A stretch of DNA of 64,000 nucleotides from assembly GCA_020091685.1 (NCBI GenBank), contig CM034605.1:26919010-26983009 (forward strand), read 5' to 3'. Source of the DNA: Lutjanus erythropterus. Taxonomy: Eukaryota > Chordata > Actinopteri > Lutjaniformes > Lutjanidae. The notes beneath the pieces were generated by a model that saw only the letters and a list, made by a program, of their open reading frames with translations, did not search any database and had not been told where the DNA came from. A program made the translations under genes and the position numbers. Positions 49,287-62,199 of the stretch are shown one piece after another (position 1 is the stretch's first letter; each line of letters begins with the position of its first letter).

Positions 49287-49500
49287 TAGAGCTGCAACAA
49301 TTAGTTTTTAAATTAATTGGCAACTATTTTGATAATATTTTGAGTAATTTTTTTAAGAAAAAAATTCTCTGAGGATGTCACTGTGGCCTTTGGGAAACAT
49401 GGTTAAACATTTTTCACCATTTTTTAGGCAAACGACTATTACTAGAGAAAACAATCAGCTAGTGGATCGACCATGAAAATAATCGTTAGTCGCAGCCCTA
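49287..49500. mobile_element. hAT-type MITE, copy 2, with perfect 8-bp target duplication
   Basis: The ends are TAGAGCTGC and GCAGCCCTA (inverted, one mismatch). Identical 8-mers GCTTGAAT flank the element at 49279-49286 and 49501-49508. Length 214 bp, non-coding. Same family as 13460-13734. Confidence 0.85.
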
Positions 49501-49508
49501 GCTTGAAT

Positions 49509-50142
49509 TTTTGTTGAAGTGCTTGAAATTGTAATTTCGTCACTTTCAAAATAAATCGCTCTCTGACTGAATTGTTTTCTTTTTAGATTAGGAAATAAAA
49601 TAAGACAGAGAGAATCTAATATTCTTTGATTTTTTGTGGATGTAAAGTCTAATTACAGACACGTGATGCATTTTGAAACATGAAACTTTCTTGTGTTTTC
49701 CTTTAATTTGTCACCCTTCTGTAGAGTTCTATCACAAAACATTATTTTGGTTGTTGTTTGGTTGGAAGTAATATTATTTGCAAGCTAGCTAAACAAATGG
49801 TTAGCCTAGTCATGATGGCTCAGCAGAGAATTATTTTGTTCAGTCCATCTCAAAAAGGTACTCGTCTCTTTCTAAACCTCCAGTGTACATTAATACTGGA
49901 TCAGAATTTAAACCAAGATTTAATTCTGTTGCACCAAACTCCAATTGGAAAAGCTTGAAAATACATTTTGAACATTGAGGAACCCCAGATGTAGGAGTAT
50001 AGGTGGGTGATGAGCGTTGTGGGCTTCAGATCCACTTCCTGTCTCTGAGAGAAAGCGCTGTTGCCGGCCACCCCTCAGTGACACAATGTGCGCTGCAGCC
50101 AAGCACGAGTAAATGATGGATGGCATGTTATTGCTCCCACAG
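49509..50142 (+). other. gfra4: gfra4 intron end before the domain-2/3 exon
   Basis: No repeat or exon recognised. The acceptor is GTTATTGCTCCCACAG. Confidence 0.6.
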
Positions 50143-50252
50143 GTCTCGCTGGGCGCAGTTCCAGTATGACTGCCAATCTTCCGAGCAGAGCGCCAGTGGC
50201 TGCAAGCAGGAGAACTACGGAGCATGTCTACTTGCGTACACCGGCCTGATGG
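50143..50252 (+). CDS. gfra4: GDNF family receptor alpha-4, domain 2 to 3 junction exon
   Basis: A 110-nt exon (CTCCCACAG|GTCTCG ... CTGATGG|GTAAGA; enters in phase 2, leaves in phase 1), residues 235-271. The AG left from the previous exon plus G gives Arg. This completes [12 protein letters not shown], the CRSR(L/Y)A(D/E)F motif found at the domain 2/3 border in all GFR-alphas. It continues with [20 protein letters not shown], where ACLLAYTG matches GFRA4 and GFRA1. Three cysteines start the third cysteine-rich domain. Confidence 0.95.
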
Positions 50253-53200
50253 GTAAGAACTAAATCTTTCTGTGCCAGCTCCGGCTCACCCACCCTCTGT
50301 GATGGATCAGGAACAAAAAGGTTTTAGAGGGAGGAAGGCGGAGAGCAGACAAGTGCACTGAACAGGACTCAAAAGAATGAATCAAGGATTGTGATGAGAA
50401 GCGTGGTTCGACGATCGATGGAGCGCTTGATTAATGTGGCTGCAGCATGCCCGGCCAAGTCGCTGGCATTATAAGTAGTGCAATTACAACTATTGACCAC
50501 TGTTTTGAGAGAATTATCCCTGACGTGACGATGAGTGGGAGCGGGCAGAGGCGTAGAACACGGCTTATTGTACTTTGGATAAAAACTTAACAAAAGATCA
50601 CATAATGCACAAAAGGTTGTTTAAAAAGTCAGTCCAAACAGGTCATTATGGGACAACAATACCACATTGAACTGCTGCAAAAAGAGTAACAAAAAAAAAA
50701 AAGGTTGTTTAGTTTGTGAGGGACTGAAGGAGACAGATTAAGGAAGACGGAGACAGAAAGCTGTGCAGCAGTGATTGGCCATTCTAGACAACTGAAGTAG
50801 AAGTGAGACACCAAGGTGTTGTTGTTTGGAAGTCTGGGACCCAGAAAATCGATGGAGGTAAATCAGAACTTTTTCGCCACACTGCTTCAAAGTGCAGCAA
50901 TTCTATTTCCCACCTCTTTAAAAAAATACAAGCTACAAGGCTATATTACCCTTCCTGGAGAATGACTTCCCAATCACTTCCAACTGAAAAGCTCCAAAGG
51001 CAGAAAAGAATAAAAAAGAATACATGGACCTCTGTGATAGAACCTGAACTTTGCACTGCTGGCCGCTGCACTTATCAGAGTCCACCAGGCTGCCTGCCTC
51101 AGGTGGATATGCATGTTACTTTACCCCCTTTGCACCTTGCATTAACGTGCACCGTGTATCCAGTTATGATTTAACCGGATTACATTTATACCTGGTATTA
51201 ACACAGTGTCCACATTAAGATCCGGTCAGGCTAGCACTGGCTCCAAAAGTCACTAAAAGTTCCCAAATGGGTTCAGTGGCTTCACTCATTTGCAGTCTTA
51301 CAACATCATTGTGTGTTTGCATAAAGCTTAGCGGTTGTGTTGGTTACAGCGAAGAACAGATCACCTTAAGAAATAAAAGCTAGATAGAGAGATCTATAGC
51401 CAAATAATCACAGACTCACTACAGGGGATGTTACATAGGCCTGTTTTAAGGAAAATATATATATATTTTTTTTTTAATCTACAAAGAGAGGGAGACGATC
51501 AGTTGAACTATTTAACACTATTTTATTTCATTTCTTATTCTTTTACAGATTAATTATTTTCTGTGGCAGTCATATGACTTCATACATACAGATAAGATAA
51601 TAGTAAACAATAAGAACATCAAAATTATGTTAAGAATGACAAAGTGAAAGCAGAAAACCACTGAAGAAATTCTCAAAAATGGCAGCATGTTGAATGTTTT
51701 CTTTTTTCATGATGTTATTTCAAAGTCTATACATCTCATTCATTTAAAATAAAATAAAAAGTTTGTTAGGTTGGAAACTTAATTTGCCCATTGGGCCACA
51801 GAGTGAAGAAAACTACAGCTTGAACTATATGCAGTTGGACTGTGTTCAGGCATTGCAGCAATTAGCCACAGAATTGTGTGGAAATTAGAAAACAGCATTT
51901 TATTTTTCTCTCTCTCCCCATTCAGCTTTTTGATCACCCAAGCTGCGCAGCCCTCTCTCAAACACATCGACAAACAGAAGGAAACTTCTTGGTATCACTT
52001 TGTAAAATAAACTGCAGCCAAATCCAGACATCGGAGCTGCGTACATGAAATAAACCAAACATGGACACAACAGGGAGCATACCATCATTTGGTCCATGAA
52101 CTCTGCCTGGTTAGCGCCTAGTTTTGCAGATATTTCAGGCTGGGTTCGTCCGACCAGGCGGTGAGGTGTCACCGCTGGATTGTTTATCAAAGGCAAAGCA
52201 ACACAGTCCACAAAATAATCACAGCGTCAGATATGTTGGACAACTGTGTTTATCTATATATCTTTAAATGTTACAGTTACAGCTGAAAATTACAGCAGAA
52301 ATAAAACAAGTTTTTCGATTTTACATATCTCCACAATTCAAACTGAATGTTTAATACCCGTTAGTGCGACGTCACTGTGCTTCAGTCTGTAGGAACACCT
52401 GAGATCTGGAGAGAGAGAGTGAGAGAAACTCAAACTATTCACAGATTTATAAGCTACAGGATCCTGATCTAGAGAGCGAGAGAAGCTCACTCAACTATCA
52501 ACACAACCACAGAACCTCACTACAACTGAGCTGCAACTTCTGCAGCAGGACTGAAAGATTTTGAAGAAATATGTACTTGCAATTACTTTGACTGATATTG
52601 CAATTGCAATTTGATTTTCAATATTAGAAGAGAGGATCATTTTTACAGTATTACTCTCATTATCATTGAAAAACGCATTAGAACGACACTACTACTTGCC
52701 CACTACTAGTCGCCCAGTTTATGTGTGGATTGAAAATGCACATGCATTCACATGTGTGATTAAAGTGGTCCATCCTTGACCATCTCTGGAGTTGGTTTGG
52801 CCGGCGAATCACAATCCATCCTTTACACCTGTACTTTCATGTGGTCAAGCACTTTCTAATTGCAATCTGATCACCAAAATGCATTTTAATGCAAGTTGTG
52901 TTTGAAACTCAGAAAACTAGAAAAGCTAAACTGCTCCTGTACTTGTTTTGACTTGAATCTGTTGTAGCATCAAATACGACTCACCGAGAGATCAAGAGGA
53001 GGATAAGCAATCAGCTCTGTCTTTTTTTTTTTCTCATGCATTTATACGATAAATACATCCACAAAGAAAATCACATTTCAAAATAATTGCCTGTCACGGA
53101 GGATCAAAGTATTTTTAGCAAATGTTAGCTGGTTTCCAGCACCCATTCGTTTGAAATACACATACAGTACAACTTTATTGGCTCGGTAATGTCAAGTGCT

Positions 53201-53782
53201 GTCAGTAACTGGGATTGAACCAGTCAACATTTGATCAGCAGCCTGCCAGCTTAACTAACCTGCCAGTCTGCGCCTCCGTTTCTGTTCGCTCCGCTTTCAT
53301 CTCGTCTCCTTTTTTATATTCCTCTCACTCTCTCTCTCAGCGAATACATTTATGTGCACGCTAATAACTCAGTCCCAACCTGATTAGGCAATGTTGTGAT
53401 GATAGAAATTGCAACGTAAACTCCTTTATTTGATTATCATAATCAGGGTAAGGTCATAATCAGGCTAAGCGTAACAAGATTAAATCAGTCAGAATTCTGC
53501 TCAAATGTTCAATTAGTTGGGACATTAAACTTCTCAGTCAGACAGGCCTTTGCCTGTGAAAAGAAATCATAGCTCAAAGTGTCGCAGGTCAGCAGGTAGA
53601 ATATGTTGAGTAACAAAAACAACAAAAAGAAACCTTGATTCAGCTCAGATCGACTGAATAAAAGACACTACTTCTTATTCATGTGATCTTGTGTTCATGT
53701 TCAGTCATTGCAACATAAGAAGTTGTATTACTTCAGTTCGCCTGTAAACATACTGAACTGTGTTGTTTCCACCTCTCTACAG
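50253..53782 (+). other. gfra4: gfra4 intron (3530 bp), no recognised repeat
   Basis: Starts GTAAGA, ends CCACCTCTCTACAG. AT-rich, with a purine-rich GAGAGAGAGTGAGAG patch near 52411-52432. No exon, RNA gene or confident transposon match was found. Confidence 0.6.
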
Positions 53783-53917
53783 GAAGCACAATAACTCCCA
53801 ACTACCTTGACAACTCCACATCCAACGTGGGACCCTGGTGCTCCTGCGCAGCGAGCGGCAACCACAGGGAGCAATGCAACGACTTCCTCGCTTTTTTCCA
53901 CGACAACGTCTGCCTGA
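53783..53917 (+). CDS. gfra4: GDNF family receptor alpha-4, domain-3 exon
   Basis: A 135-nt exon (CTCTACAG|GAAGCA ... TGCCTGA|GTGAGT, phase 1 to phase 1), residues 272-316. It encodes most of the third cysteine-rich domain: [37 protein letters not shown] and DNVCL. TPNY(V/I/L)D followed by PWC(S/T/D)C is diagnostic for the GFR-alpha family. NST is a potential N-glycosylation site also present in bird GFRA4. The last base A should pair with a next exon starting in phase 1, where the family has a RNAIQAFGNG-like continuation. No such exon is found to the right, so the C-terminal and GPI-anchor exons must lie beyond the window. Confidence 0.95.
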
Positions 53918-54164
53918 GTGAGTAACACCCGCAGAGAGAAACCTCTGACAGCACAGTAACAATAACAACCCAGACAAAGAACCGTGACAAGTGTGAGAAT
54001 CATCAAAGTCTCTACTTGTGAGCAAAGTCACTGATGATTCTTTCATTGGCCTTGAACACGAGTCGGTCTGGACCTACTTAAAGCGCGACTTCATCAGCGT
54101 TCTTTTCCAGGTTTTTCAAGTGAAAACTCCCACTGAGCTGCAAAGAGTAGGTTATTGCTGGTCA

Positions 54165-54600
54165 AGTCAAATTTTATTTGTATAGCCCAAAATCACAAAT
54201 CACAGTTTACAATCTGTGCAGCGTACAAAACTCCCCTGTCCTGTAAACCTTCAAAAGAGTAAGGAAAAACTCCCCAAGAACCCTTTTAACAGGAAAAAAA
54301 AATGGAGGGAACCTCAGGGAAAGCCACAGAAGAGAGATCACAGGATGGACAGGTGTGCAGTAGATGTCATGTGTGCAGAACAGAGCATCACAAAAAACAC
54401 AATATTTAAGACAGAGTTTGTAATACATAGACTCACATTCTTGTCATATACAATTCTATGTCAAACAGCATCTGGTGACGCCTCCTCCTCTCCACCATGG
54501 AGACCTGGAAGAGGCCAGGCAAAATCACATGAACAGCAAAAATTTGATTACAAAACTTGCTTAAAGCATGAAATAATGAGAGGTTCACTGCCTGAACTAA
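54165..54600 (+). repeat. Teleost interspersed repeat (TTTATTTGTATAGCCCAAAA family)
   Basis: Landmarks in order are TTTTATTTGTATAGCCCAAA, ATCACAAATCACAGTTTACA, AAAACTCCCCAAGAACCC, TTTAACAGGAAAAAAAAATG, GAACCTCAGGGAAAGC, GGATGGACAGGTGTGCAGTA and GTCATGTGTGCAGAACAGAG. I recognise this series as a high-copy repeat of many fish genomes. It is non-coding; the plus frame across it is incidental. Confidence 0.75.
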
Positions 54601-54824
54601 TCAGACAATAAGCTCTAATTAAAAGTTAAAATCAAGGAGATCTTACAACCCCCTCTAAAGCTCTGGATACCCCTTGTGGGGTTTGGAATCAGTCATACAG
54701 AGTGTAATGTTGTCTATAACCTGTTGCCTGTATTCATACTGTACATTGTCTCACTAATTTGAGAAGAATACTTTGTACTTTAACTTATAGTCTATACATA
54801 TAGATAGTATTTTTTCACAATCCG

Positions 54825-55154
54825 AGCCTGATGAATCCTGGCATTGTCATCTTGGAATATTCCTGTGTCGTCAGGGAAGAAAAAAATCCATTGATGTAAA
54901 AACCTGTTCATTCAGTATATTCAGGTAGTGAGCTGACCTAATTTTTTGGGTTCATAACGTTGCTGAACCTTGACCTGAGCAACTGAAGCAACCCCAGATC
55001 ATAACACTGCTCCCACAGGCTTGTACAGTAGGCGCTAGGCATGATGGGAGCCTGTCTTCTTACCCTGATGTCCCCATCACTCAGGAACAGAGTAACTCTG
55101 GACTGATCAGACCACATGACCTTTTTCCATCACTTTTTTTGGCCAGGCAGTGTA
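54825..55154 (-). mobile_element. Tc1-like transposon remnant, antisense, with one terminal end
   Basis: The plus-strand words CTGATGAATCCTGGCATTGT, TTGGGTTCATAACGTTGCTG, CCCAGATCATAACACTGCTC, CACAGGCTTGTACAGTAGGC and GATCAGACCACATGACCTTT are the reverse complement of a Tc1-type transposase region common in fish. A terminal repeat TTTTTTGGCCAGGCAGTGTA ends at 55154, next to TA. The frame is broken and the other end is missing. This is a different subfamily from 59994-60807. Confidence 0.75.
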
Positions 55155-55505
55155 TAATGACATTATATGATGTCCTGCCATTGGTCGCTGGCTTTGAGTG
55201 GCATTGCGGCGTCCAATATTCACATTTTCACAGTCCACGGAAAACAAGACCAACCTCCTAGTTGCAGCCAGCTACATGCTGAAAACAACAAATCAGCACC
55301 TGGGACGCTAATGGCACGAACGTCCCAACACTATTTGCAGAATGTTGCTGCATCCTCAGCATAGCGCCGCCCAAGATGTTTGTGATTGGTTCAAAGAAAT
55401 GCAAACAAGGCAGGGTGTTTTTTTCCCCCCCTATAGCAGAATCTGTACCTTTCTCCAGCATTCAGCGCTATGGAGAGAGGTCTGGCTATGCAAGACTAGA
55501 ACTAC
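55155..55505. repeat. Unnamed teleost repeat (GTGATTGGTTCAAAGAAATG...GTCTGGCTATGCAAGACTAG)
   Basis: Words GTGATTGGTTCAAAGAAATG, GCAAACAAGGCAGGGTG and GAGAGGTCTGGCTATGCAAG resemble a repeat seen widely in fish genomes. Borders uncertain. The left edge abuts the Tc1-like terminal repeat at 55154, suggesting the transposon landed at its edge or inside it. Confidence 0.4.
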
Positions 55506-58500
55506 CCAAGAGAAAAAAAGAACTAGAAAATAAAGATAATGAAAAAATATACACTCAAGAAAAAAAGAGCAAAAACAACAACAAAACAAAACACATCAGA
55601 CAGTAAAAATAACTACATATTAAGACCTGCAGTAACACACCCACCTGACATACAGATTTTCCTTTTAAGTGTTGACAGGTCACCTGTAGACCGCCACTTT
55701 ATTTCATTTCTCAATGTATTCTGGGAAACGATGGCACTCAAGACACATGAGTGACACAGTAAAGAAAACGCACTCGCGTCCTCTCCATGTGTTTACTTCA
55801 GTCGATATTAATTTATGTCTCTGCGCACATGAGACAAGCAGACAAACAACCCCCTGAGTGATGACGGGCGGCGGTGACAGACCAGTGACATTAATGAAAC
55901 GCTACAGCTGGTGGCACACAGTAATGTGTTACCACATATGTTTGTTTTTTGATTATGCTCGGAAATTTATCACCGCAGAAAAAAACAATTTCCGCCAATA
56001 GAAACGTGTCTTTTTTAGTGGCAGCGTGTGAATGATAAAACAGAGACATCAGTGAGTGATAAACTGCAGCTGGTGTTACATAAAGATCATCCACCAGTCC
56101 TCTCTTGTCTTTTACCGTTTGTTGTAGCTTTTATTCATCCAACAAAAACAACAACAACAACAAAACAGCTCTGATGATAGCAGATCATCGCTCTGAATGA
56201 CTGATAGCGCCGGTGACATTAGAATGACACTGGTGACAAAGTAATACGAACCGTAGCTGCTGGTGACACGGCAGACGCTCAAGTTTATTTTGGGTTATTA
56301 TTTTTTTTTCTAACAACAGAAGAAGACAAGTTGTCTGTATGAGTAACAACGCCAGTGACAGACCAATGACACCAGTGACAGTACAAAGCGAACTGCAGCT
56401 GCTGTCATGTGGTGACAAAGCAGAGCGTCAGTGTTTTACTTTGTTCAAGGCCGTGTCGTAGTTCAATTATGAGAAAAACAAACTTATCTGACATCATCAG
56501 GGGTGGAAGTAACAGATTACATTTACTCTCATTACTGTGACAAAGTTTTTTGTGTACTTTTTTGAGTATTTTTTAGAATCGTAATTTTACTACAAGGAGT
56601 TTAAACTGGTTATGAAACAGCATCAATTAAATACTGATGCCTCTGACAATGAGACCGTCTACGAGAAGATCGGCTGTTTCTGCCGCCAGGTCAGATTCTC
56701 TGAGAAATTAGATAAAAGGAGCCCAGGTAGTTAAAATGACTCGTATATTAGCCAGTTAAAAATTAGCAGGATAATTTTACTTTTGCTGTTATATTTAGTG
56801 GTTATTACGCTGCCACTTTTGTCCACAGGGGCTGCAAAATCAACAAAATATCAAATTTCTTTGTAGCCTACTCTTTGCAACGAGAACAACAACAGAGGAA
56901 GTATAACTATGTAAATTTTTTTTAAATTAATATTATTTTGTGAAGCAAGACATAATAGCTGAGACAACGTGAGACAGACTTTGCAACATTTAGAGACATG
57001 ACAGTGTACAGAAAAAGGATAAGTTAAATCAGTATTGAGTCATCCAGATTTTGCAGCTATTTTGCTTATGTATTTGTATACTAAATTGGGAGTTATCCTT
57101 TATTTTGTGTAAATTATTTAATGGAATCATAGAAAAAGAAGTATGACCCCCACATGGAGCTGTTCTTTTAATACTGTCAAGGTTTATGGGGATCAAAAAT
57201 CGTTCACTGTAATCAGAGCCAATAGATTATCAGAAATAGACCCATATTTTTTTAAATTTAGGTCTAACTGGTTTCATACACGGCAGGTTACTGTCAGAGA
57301 AATGCCCGACATACTCTGAATCTTTTAGATTATTAAAAGTCTAAAGAGCAGGTCTTAATGTTAACTCTTGACACACTCAAAAAGATTTTGATTGATTGTT
57401 ATGGCCATTTATACTGGATACATGTGATGCCTTTGGATTTCATTATTTAGTTTAGTGGGGTTTTTTTTTAAACATTTGATCAAAATGTTTCATTCTTATA
57501 AACTGTGCATTTAGCAGCAGATAAGTTGATGTCTGAACTGTCTTGGGGTAAAAGAAAAAGTATAAAATTCAATAACTATAAATTAGAGATATGGGCATTC
57601 AGAGGATATGTCTTTCTAGGAATATTAATAATAATGGGGTTTCTGAGAAATTTCCTGAACAGAAGTGCGCAGTGAAATCTGCAAATATCAAAAATTTTAA
57701 TATCAAATCACAGCTTGAATTTTTCTGCAGTGCTCCTCGAGGATATTTTTGAGGGATTATGACTTTTTTTTTTAAACCACTTATCAATTCAAAAATGGTT
57801 AAATTATGCATCAAATCTATGTCACAAATGGCATCAACACACAAACTGCTATAAGAGCTTATGAAACATAATCTTTCAGATCGATAAGAGTTCTTATGTG
57901 ACACATACGAGGGATGTAACGATACCAAAAACTCAAGGGTTGGTAATAGCATGATAAAGAAGTCCATGATATAATTTTTTAATGTAAAAATGGTAAAATA
58001 AAATAATTAACCATGTAATGTTGAAGAAGATATCCACACAGTCCAGTCTGGCACTGAGACATGTTTTTATTGTTCTATACTGTATATTACGCTCTAGCCT
58101 ACGCTGTTGACTGTTCTGTCTCTCCCTAAAGATTCATGTCGCATCAAAAATGGGTTTATGGTAAAGAGGGAAGGAGTGGAAGAGGATAAGGATGACATCA
58201 TTATGAGTTAAGGTCAGCATTATTGTACTTCTGCATAGCTTAAAAAAATAAAGGTTGCATCTACCTCAGTCAGTCACTGGTTTATTCCTCACCAATTAAT
58301 AAGTGCGTTTTTGGCTGCAGCTGCTGTGGAGTTTATATTGTTCAGACGTCTCTGTTTTGTCCGTTGTGACGATGTTTTATTCTTCTCTTACTTACCGTCC
58401 GTAGCTTTATATTAATGGCTGTTGCGGCTGCCGCAGTGTCCATTGCTCTTTTATATGTATTGTTGGTTGTTTGTGTTAAAATTGTCTGACTTTCTCTCTT

Positions 58501-59993
58501 TTCTGGTTCATTGTAGTGAGGCTGCACAGCTGTACGGAGGAAATCTGATCTATGTTTATAACTTATAATAAGTGGTGTGCACAGGCTGCAAAGTTTGTCT
58601 TTGAAAATGGGATATATTATTGTTTTGGACATGTGCGCTCAGTGGCTGTGATGTTACTCCAGCACTGTTGTTAGATTGATATTTAATGCAGTTGTAGCCT
58701 AAAGTAATGTAAGAAAGTTTACCCATAGCGAGTACATTTTAAGTGACTTACTTATTGCTTTTATCAAAGTACTTTTCCCAAAGTAAAATTGGAGTACATG
58801 GCAGTAGAGTTGAGAATAATATTCTTCTCTATTTGCACTCTTTCCATCTCACAAGAGGCAACTTACCTCTGCTCCCACCGGACACAGCTGCACTGCGTTC
58901 TGAATCCAAGAAACGATCCACTGTTATTCTGTCCGGTGTCCACTGGAGACATGACTGGAGCGTCTCACCCACTGCTCCGCCACCTTTACACCCCGGGTCT
59001 ATTTTAGCCAGACCGGCTCACATCTTAAAGTGTTAAATTCACAGTAAGGCTCGAGATCACAGCAATCACATTATTACACCCACACTGTTCTTCATGTTGC
59101 ATGTTATCTAGTAAACCACAGGAGATTTTCTGATTGAAAGATTATGTCATAATAATGATAACTTATTTAGATACAACCTTTTCAAAAGTGTTTTGACAGA
59201 CAAAGCAAGGCAGAGAGTCGAAAAGCAACAGAACAGCAGAAGCTGAACGGAAAGGCCAAACAAGACAAAGACCAAATGAAAATGTTGAAACAAGATGACA
59301 GAAAAGACACTAAAAAATGTGTATGTAAGAATGTGAAAATATATACAATAAAAATCAGATATATATGACAGTACAAATCAAAACGAGAGCAATCAAAGAA
59401 AGGAATAATGAATAATACACTTATATTACATGTATACACACTTATAGATGACATTCAGGCTAAATTACAGTGTTGATATGCAGATTATGTTTGCAGTGGT
59501 TGTGGTAGGAAACTTCTCTGATATGATGATGTGACAGGAAACATCTGGTCCAGGTTCTTCAACATCAGTTTGAACAGTCAGATGGATATACTGGACCCTA
59601 AAACTAAATTGCCATCCCTCAGTCTTCTATCATAATATTTAAAACCATACACATAACTATTTTATAGCTGTGGCTATAAAGGTTCGCCCTTCTACCCAAC
59701 TTTAACCTAATGTTTTACCCCCGAGCAACAATAACGAACACTATATTAAATAATGAGTGCTCCATAGCTAAAAAACTTTTTACGATGCAATTTTCCAAAG
59801 TAATATTTTCATAAGTATCATCATTTTTTAAATGATACTGTGAGTAATTTACCAGCGATATCAGCACTGTTATCCCATTTTTACCAATTATTCCCGCCTT
59901 GTTGGTGCACACAAAGTATCAAAATCACTATAATGTGTAATTTTAATAGCCTCTAACATGTAAAATGGGCTCTTAGTCATTTTTAAAAAGTTT

Positions 59994-60807
59994 TACAAAT
60001 CACATTTCCAAAAAAGTTGGGACGTTGTGTGGTGATGCTGTAGACGAGAGTATCATGATACAGGCATCCTTGAAAGGCTCACACAACAACACACACACAC
60101 TTGAAAGGAGAGTTGAAAAGTGTGCTTTTGTGTGACGAGTCCCTGTTTCAAATTGTTTTTGGAAAAATCTGGCCTAAAGTGGAGAAGGAGCATCCAGATT
60201 GTTACCAGCACAAAGTTCAAAAGTTAGCATCTGTGATGGTGTGGGGGTGTGTTTAGTGCCCATGGCATCATGGGTAACTGTCACATCTGTGAAGGACCCC
60301 AGTGATGCTGAGAGGTACATACAGGTTTTTGAGCAACATATGCTGCCATCCAGACGGCGTCTTTTTCAGAGACGTCCCTGCTTATTCAGCAAGACGTGTT
60401 CTGCAGATGCTCCGTTGCTTCGTCGTAAGAGTTCGGGTACTAGATTGCAATCTAGACGTGTCTCCCACTGAAAATGTGTGGTGCATTATGAAGCAGAAAA
60501 TACAACAATGGAGCCCCTGGACTGTTGAGCACCTGTTAAACAAGTTGAGAAAGAATTTCGCTTTTAGAACTTCAACGTTCAGTGTCCTCAGTTCCCAAAA
60601 GCCCCTGTCCCAATCTGTTTTGGAACGCGTTGCAGGCATCAATACAGACTGAGTGTATGTTTACAAAAAACAATAAAGTTAATCAGTTTGAACATTAAAT
60701 ATCTTGTACTGTATTCAACTGAATATAAGTCTAAAAGTAACTGCAAATCATTGCATCATGTTCATGTTGTACACAGCTCCCTAATTTTTTGGGAATTGGG
60801 GTTTGTA
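59994..60807 (+). mobile_element. Tc1-like transposon remnant with both ends and the catalytic half of the transposase
   Basis: The left end reads TACAAATCACATTTCCAAAA, then AAGTTGGGACG; the right end TTTTTTGGGAATTGGGGTTT, then GTA: a diverged inverted pair bounded by TA. Between them the plus strand, in shifting frames, reads words such as VMVWGC-like, RYIQVFEQHMLPS, RRRLFQRRPCLF and SPTENVWCIMKQKIQ. These come from the DDE catalytic region of a Tc1-type transposase. The segment that should encode the second catalytic Asp and Pro-His motif is deleted near 60392, and frames shift, so it is dead. It is about 814 bp, shorter than an intact family member. The N-terminal half, missing here, survives in the copy at 28334-28621. 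Confidence 0.8.
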
Positions 60808-61866
60808 CTTGCATATTTGTCCCAGTAAAGGTACTAAGTGTTTTATTGATATCCAATAATTCCAATGTAATTTGCAAGCAGCAATGTAAAGCAGTACTAA
60901 ATTCACTTGTGTTTGTTTACAAATGCTCAGTTGACATAACTTTCATATTTAAGCATCAGGAGCTGTGAAGCAGGAGACTGACTGCTGAATGATTTTCCTT
61001 CTAAGTATTTGCTCTATTTTTGAAATACAGATATAAAATAGATGACTGCGTAAGGTAATCAAAAAAGTAAATTACACATCCATCATAAAACAGGAGCAAA
61101 ATGTGTTTAATGTGCCTGCAAACAACTTTAAACCCTGTCTCTCCTTAAAAACAGACTGCTTAAAGATGCACAACCAAAACATGACACAGCTGCATTTGGT
61201 GGATGATCAGAGGGCAGGATATCTGGTCAAAAAAACACTTTAAAACGGCTTTTACATTTGCTGTTGTAAACCCACCAGTATGCAGGTACAGTATTTTCAG
61301 GCGAAATATATTTTTATGTCTGGAGGCAGAAAAAGATGCAACATTTACCAGCATGGTGGTTAATCCAGTAATAAGCGTAATAATCCAGTAAGAAGCAGCG
61401 AGTCCTCAGCATCAAAGATGGAGACAAAAACATAAAAAACAAGCATCTGGAGGAGCACCGCCACCAATAAAAGAGGAGATGAAAAGGACGATGAACATGA
61501 GAGGAAGAAAATAAGATTCCTGAAGAACAAACGGACTAAAATTTCAATATTACTCATTAGAAACATTATCTTCCTCTCCAGTGACAGAACTCTCTGTACA
61601 GTAAATCACTTGTATTAATTGTGCTCCACAAAGGGATCACTACTTGGCGTGCTGTAATGGGTTTTAATGAGTTAGTCAGTGATTTAAAGCTGCAGCTGCA
61701 GATTCCCAAACAACAGAGCCACAGTCCTTCACAAAAAAAGTTCCTGGTTTGCCAGAAATATCACACTAGATAGCACTGACCTGTTTACCTAAAAAAAAAT
61801 GTAGGTTTACCTACAAAGGATATGACTTAGCAGCACAGTATAGGTCAGAACTGAATTACATGCTGA

Positions 61867-62199
61867 ATGCAGAATTTAAGCCAATTTTTTGGATGTCTAA
61901 ACCACAACAAAAGTTCAGGAAACAGTATGGTAAAAAACTTGCACAGGAGGATAGGTGATAAAGATCCGTACAAGCTAACTCCCTCGTCTTGGAATGACCT
62001 TGTTTGTTCACTAAGCCCATACACAGCTGAAGACCTTACATCTTACAAAGCTCCAAAAGACTACAACCAGATGTTGTATGGATGGAGGCACAGCATCAGC
62101 TCAACAGTGAAGTGTATTGTGAAAACCAAGATAGGAGGTCAAGTGAACCTTATATTTTGGAAAATTGAATATCTAAGACTTTTAGGATTTGTAGTCTAA
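61867..62199 (+). pseudogene. Fragment resembling fish SWIM/YqaJ-type repeat protein
   Basis: The 110-codon frame reads SWNDLVCSLSPYTAEDLTSY, then KAPKDYNQMLYGWRHSI. This resembles the W..(I/L)..YL......YT.E.L..YKS..AY..(F/Y).SGWV pattern ahead of the SWIM zinc finger in multi-copy fish proteins that also carry a YqaJ-type nuclease domain. The expected SWIM cysteines and nuclease are absent, and the ATG is followed by unrelated residues. The likely identity is a relic of a mobile or multi-copy gene. Inference only; chance similarity cannot be excluded. Confidence 0.35.

Noticed and set aside
57090-57560. Possible L1 endonuclease fragment (reading FTVIRANRLSEIDPYFF)
   Set aside because: The resemblance is short and the frame is interrupted on both sides; not enough to call a LINE without a search.
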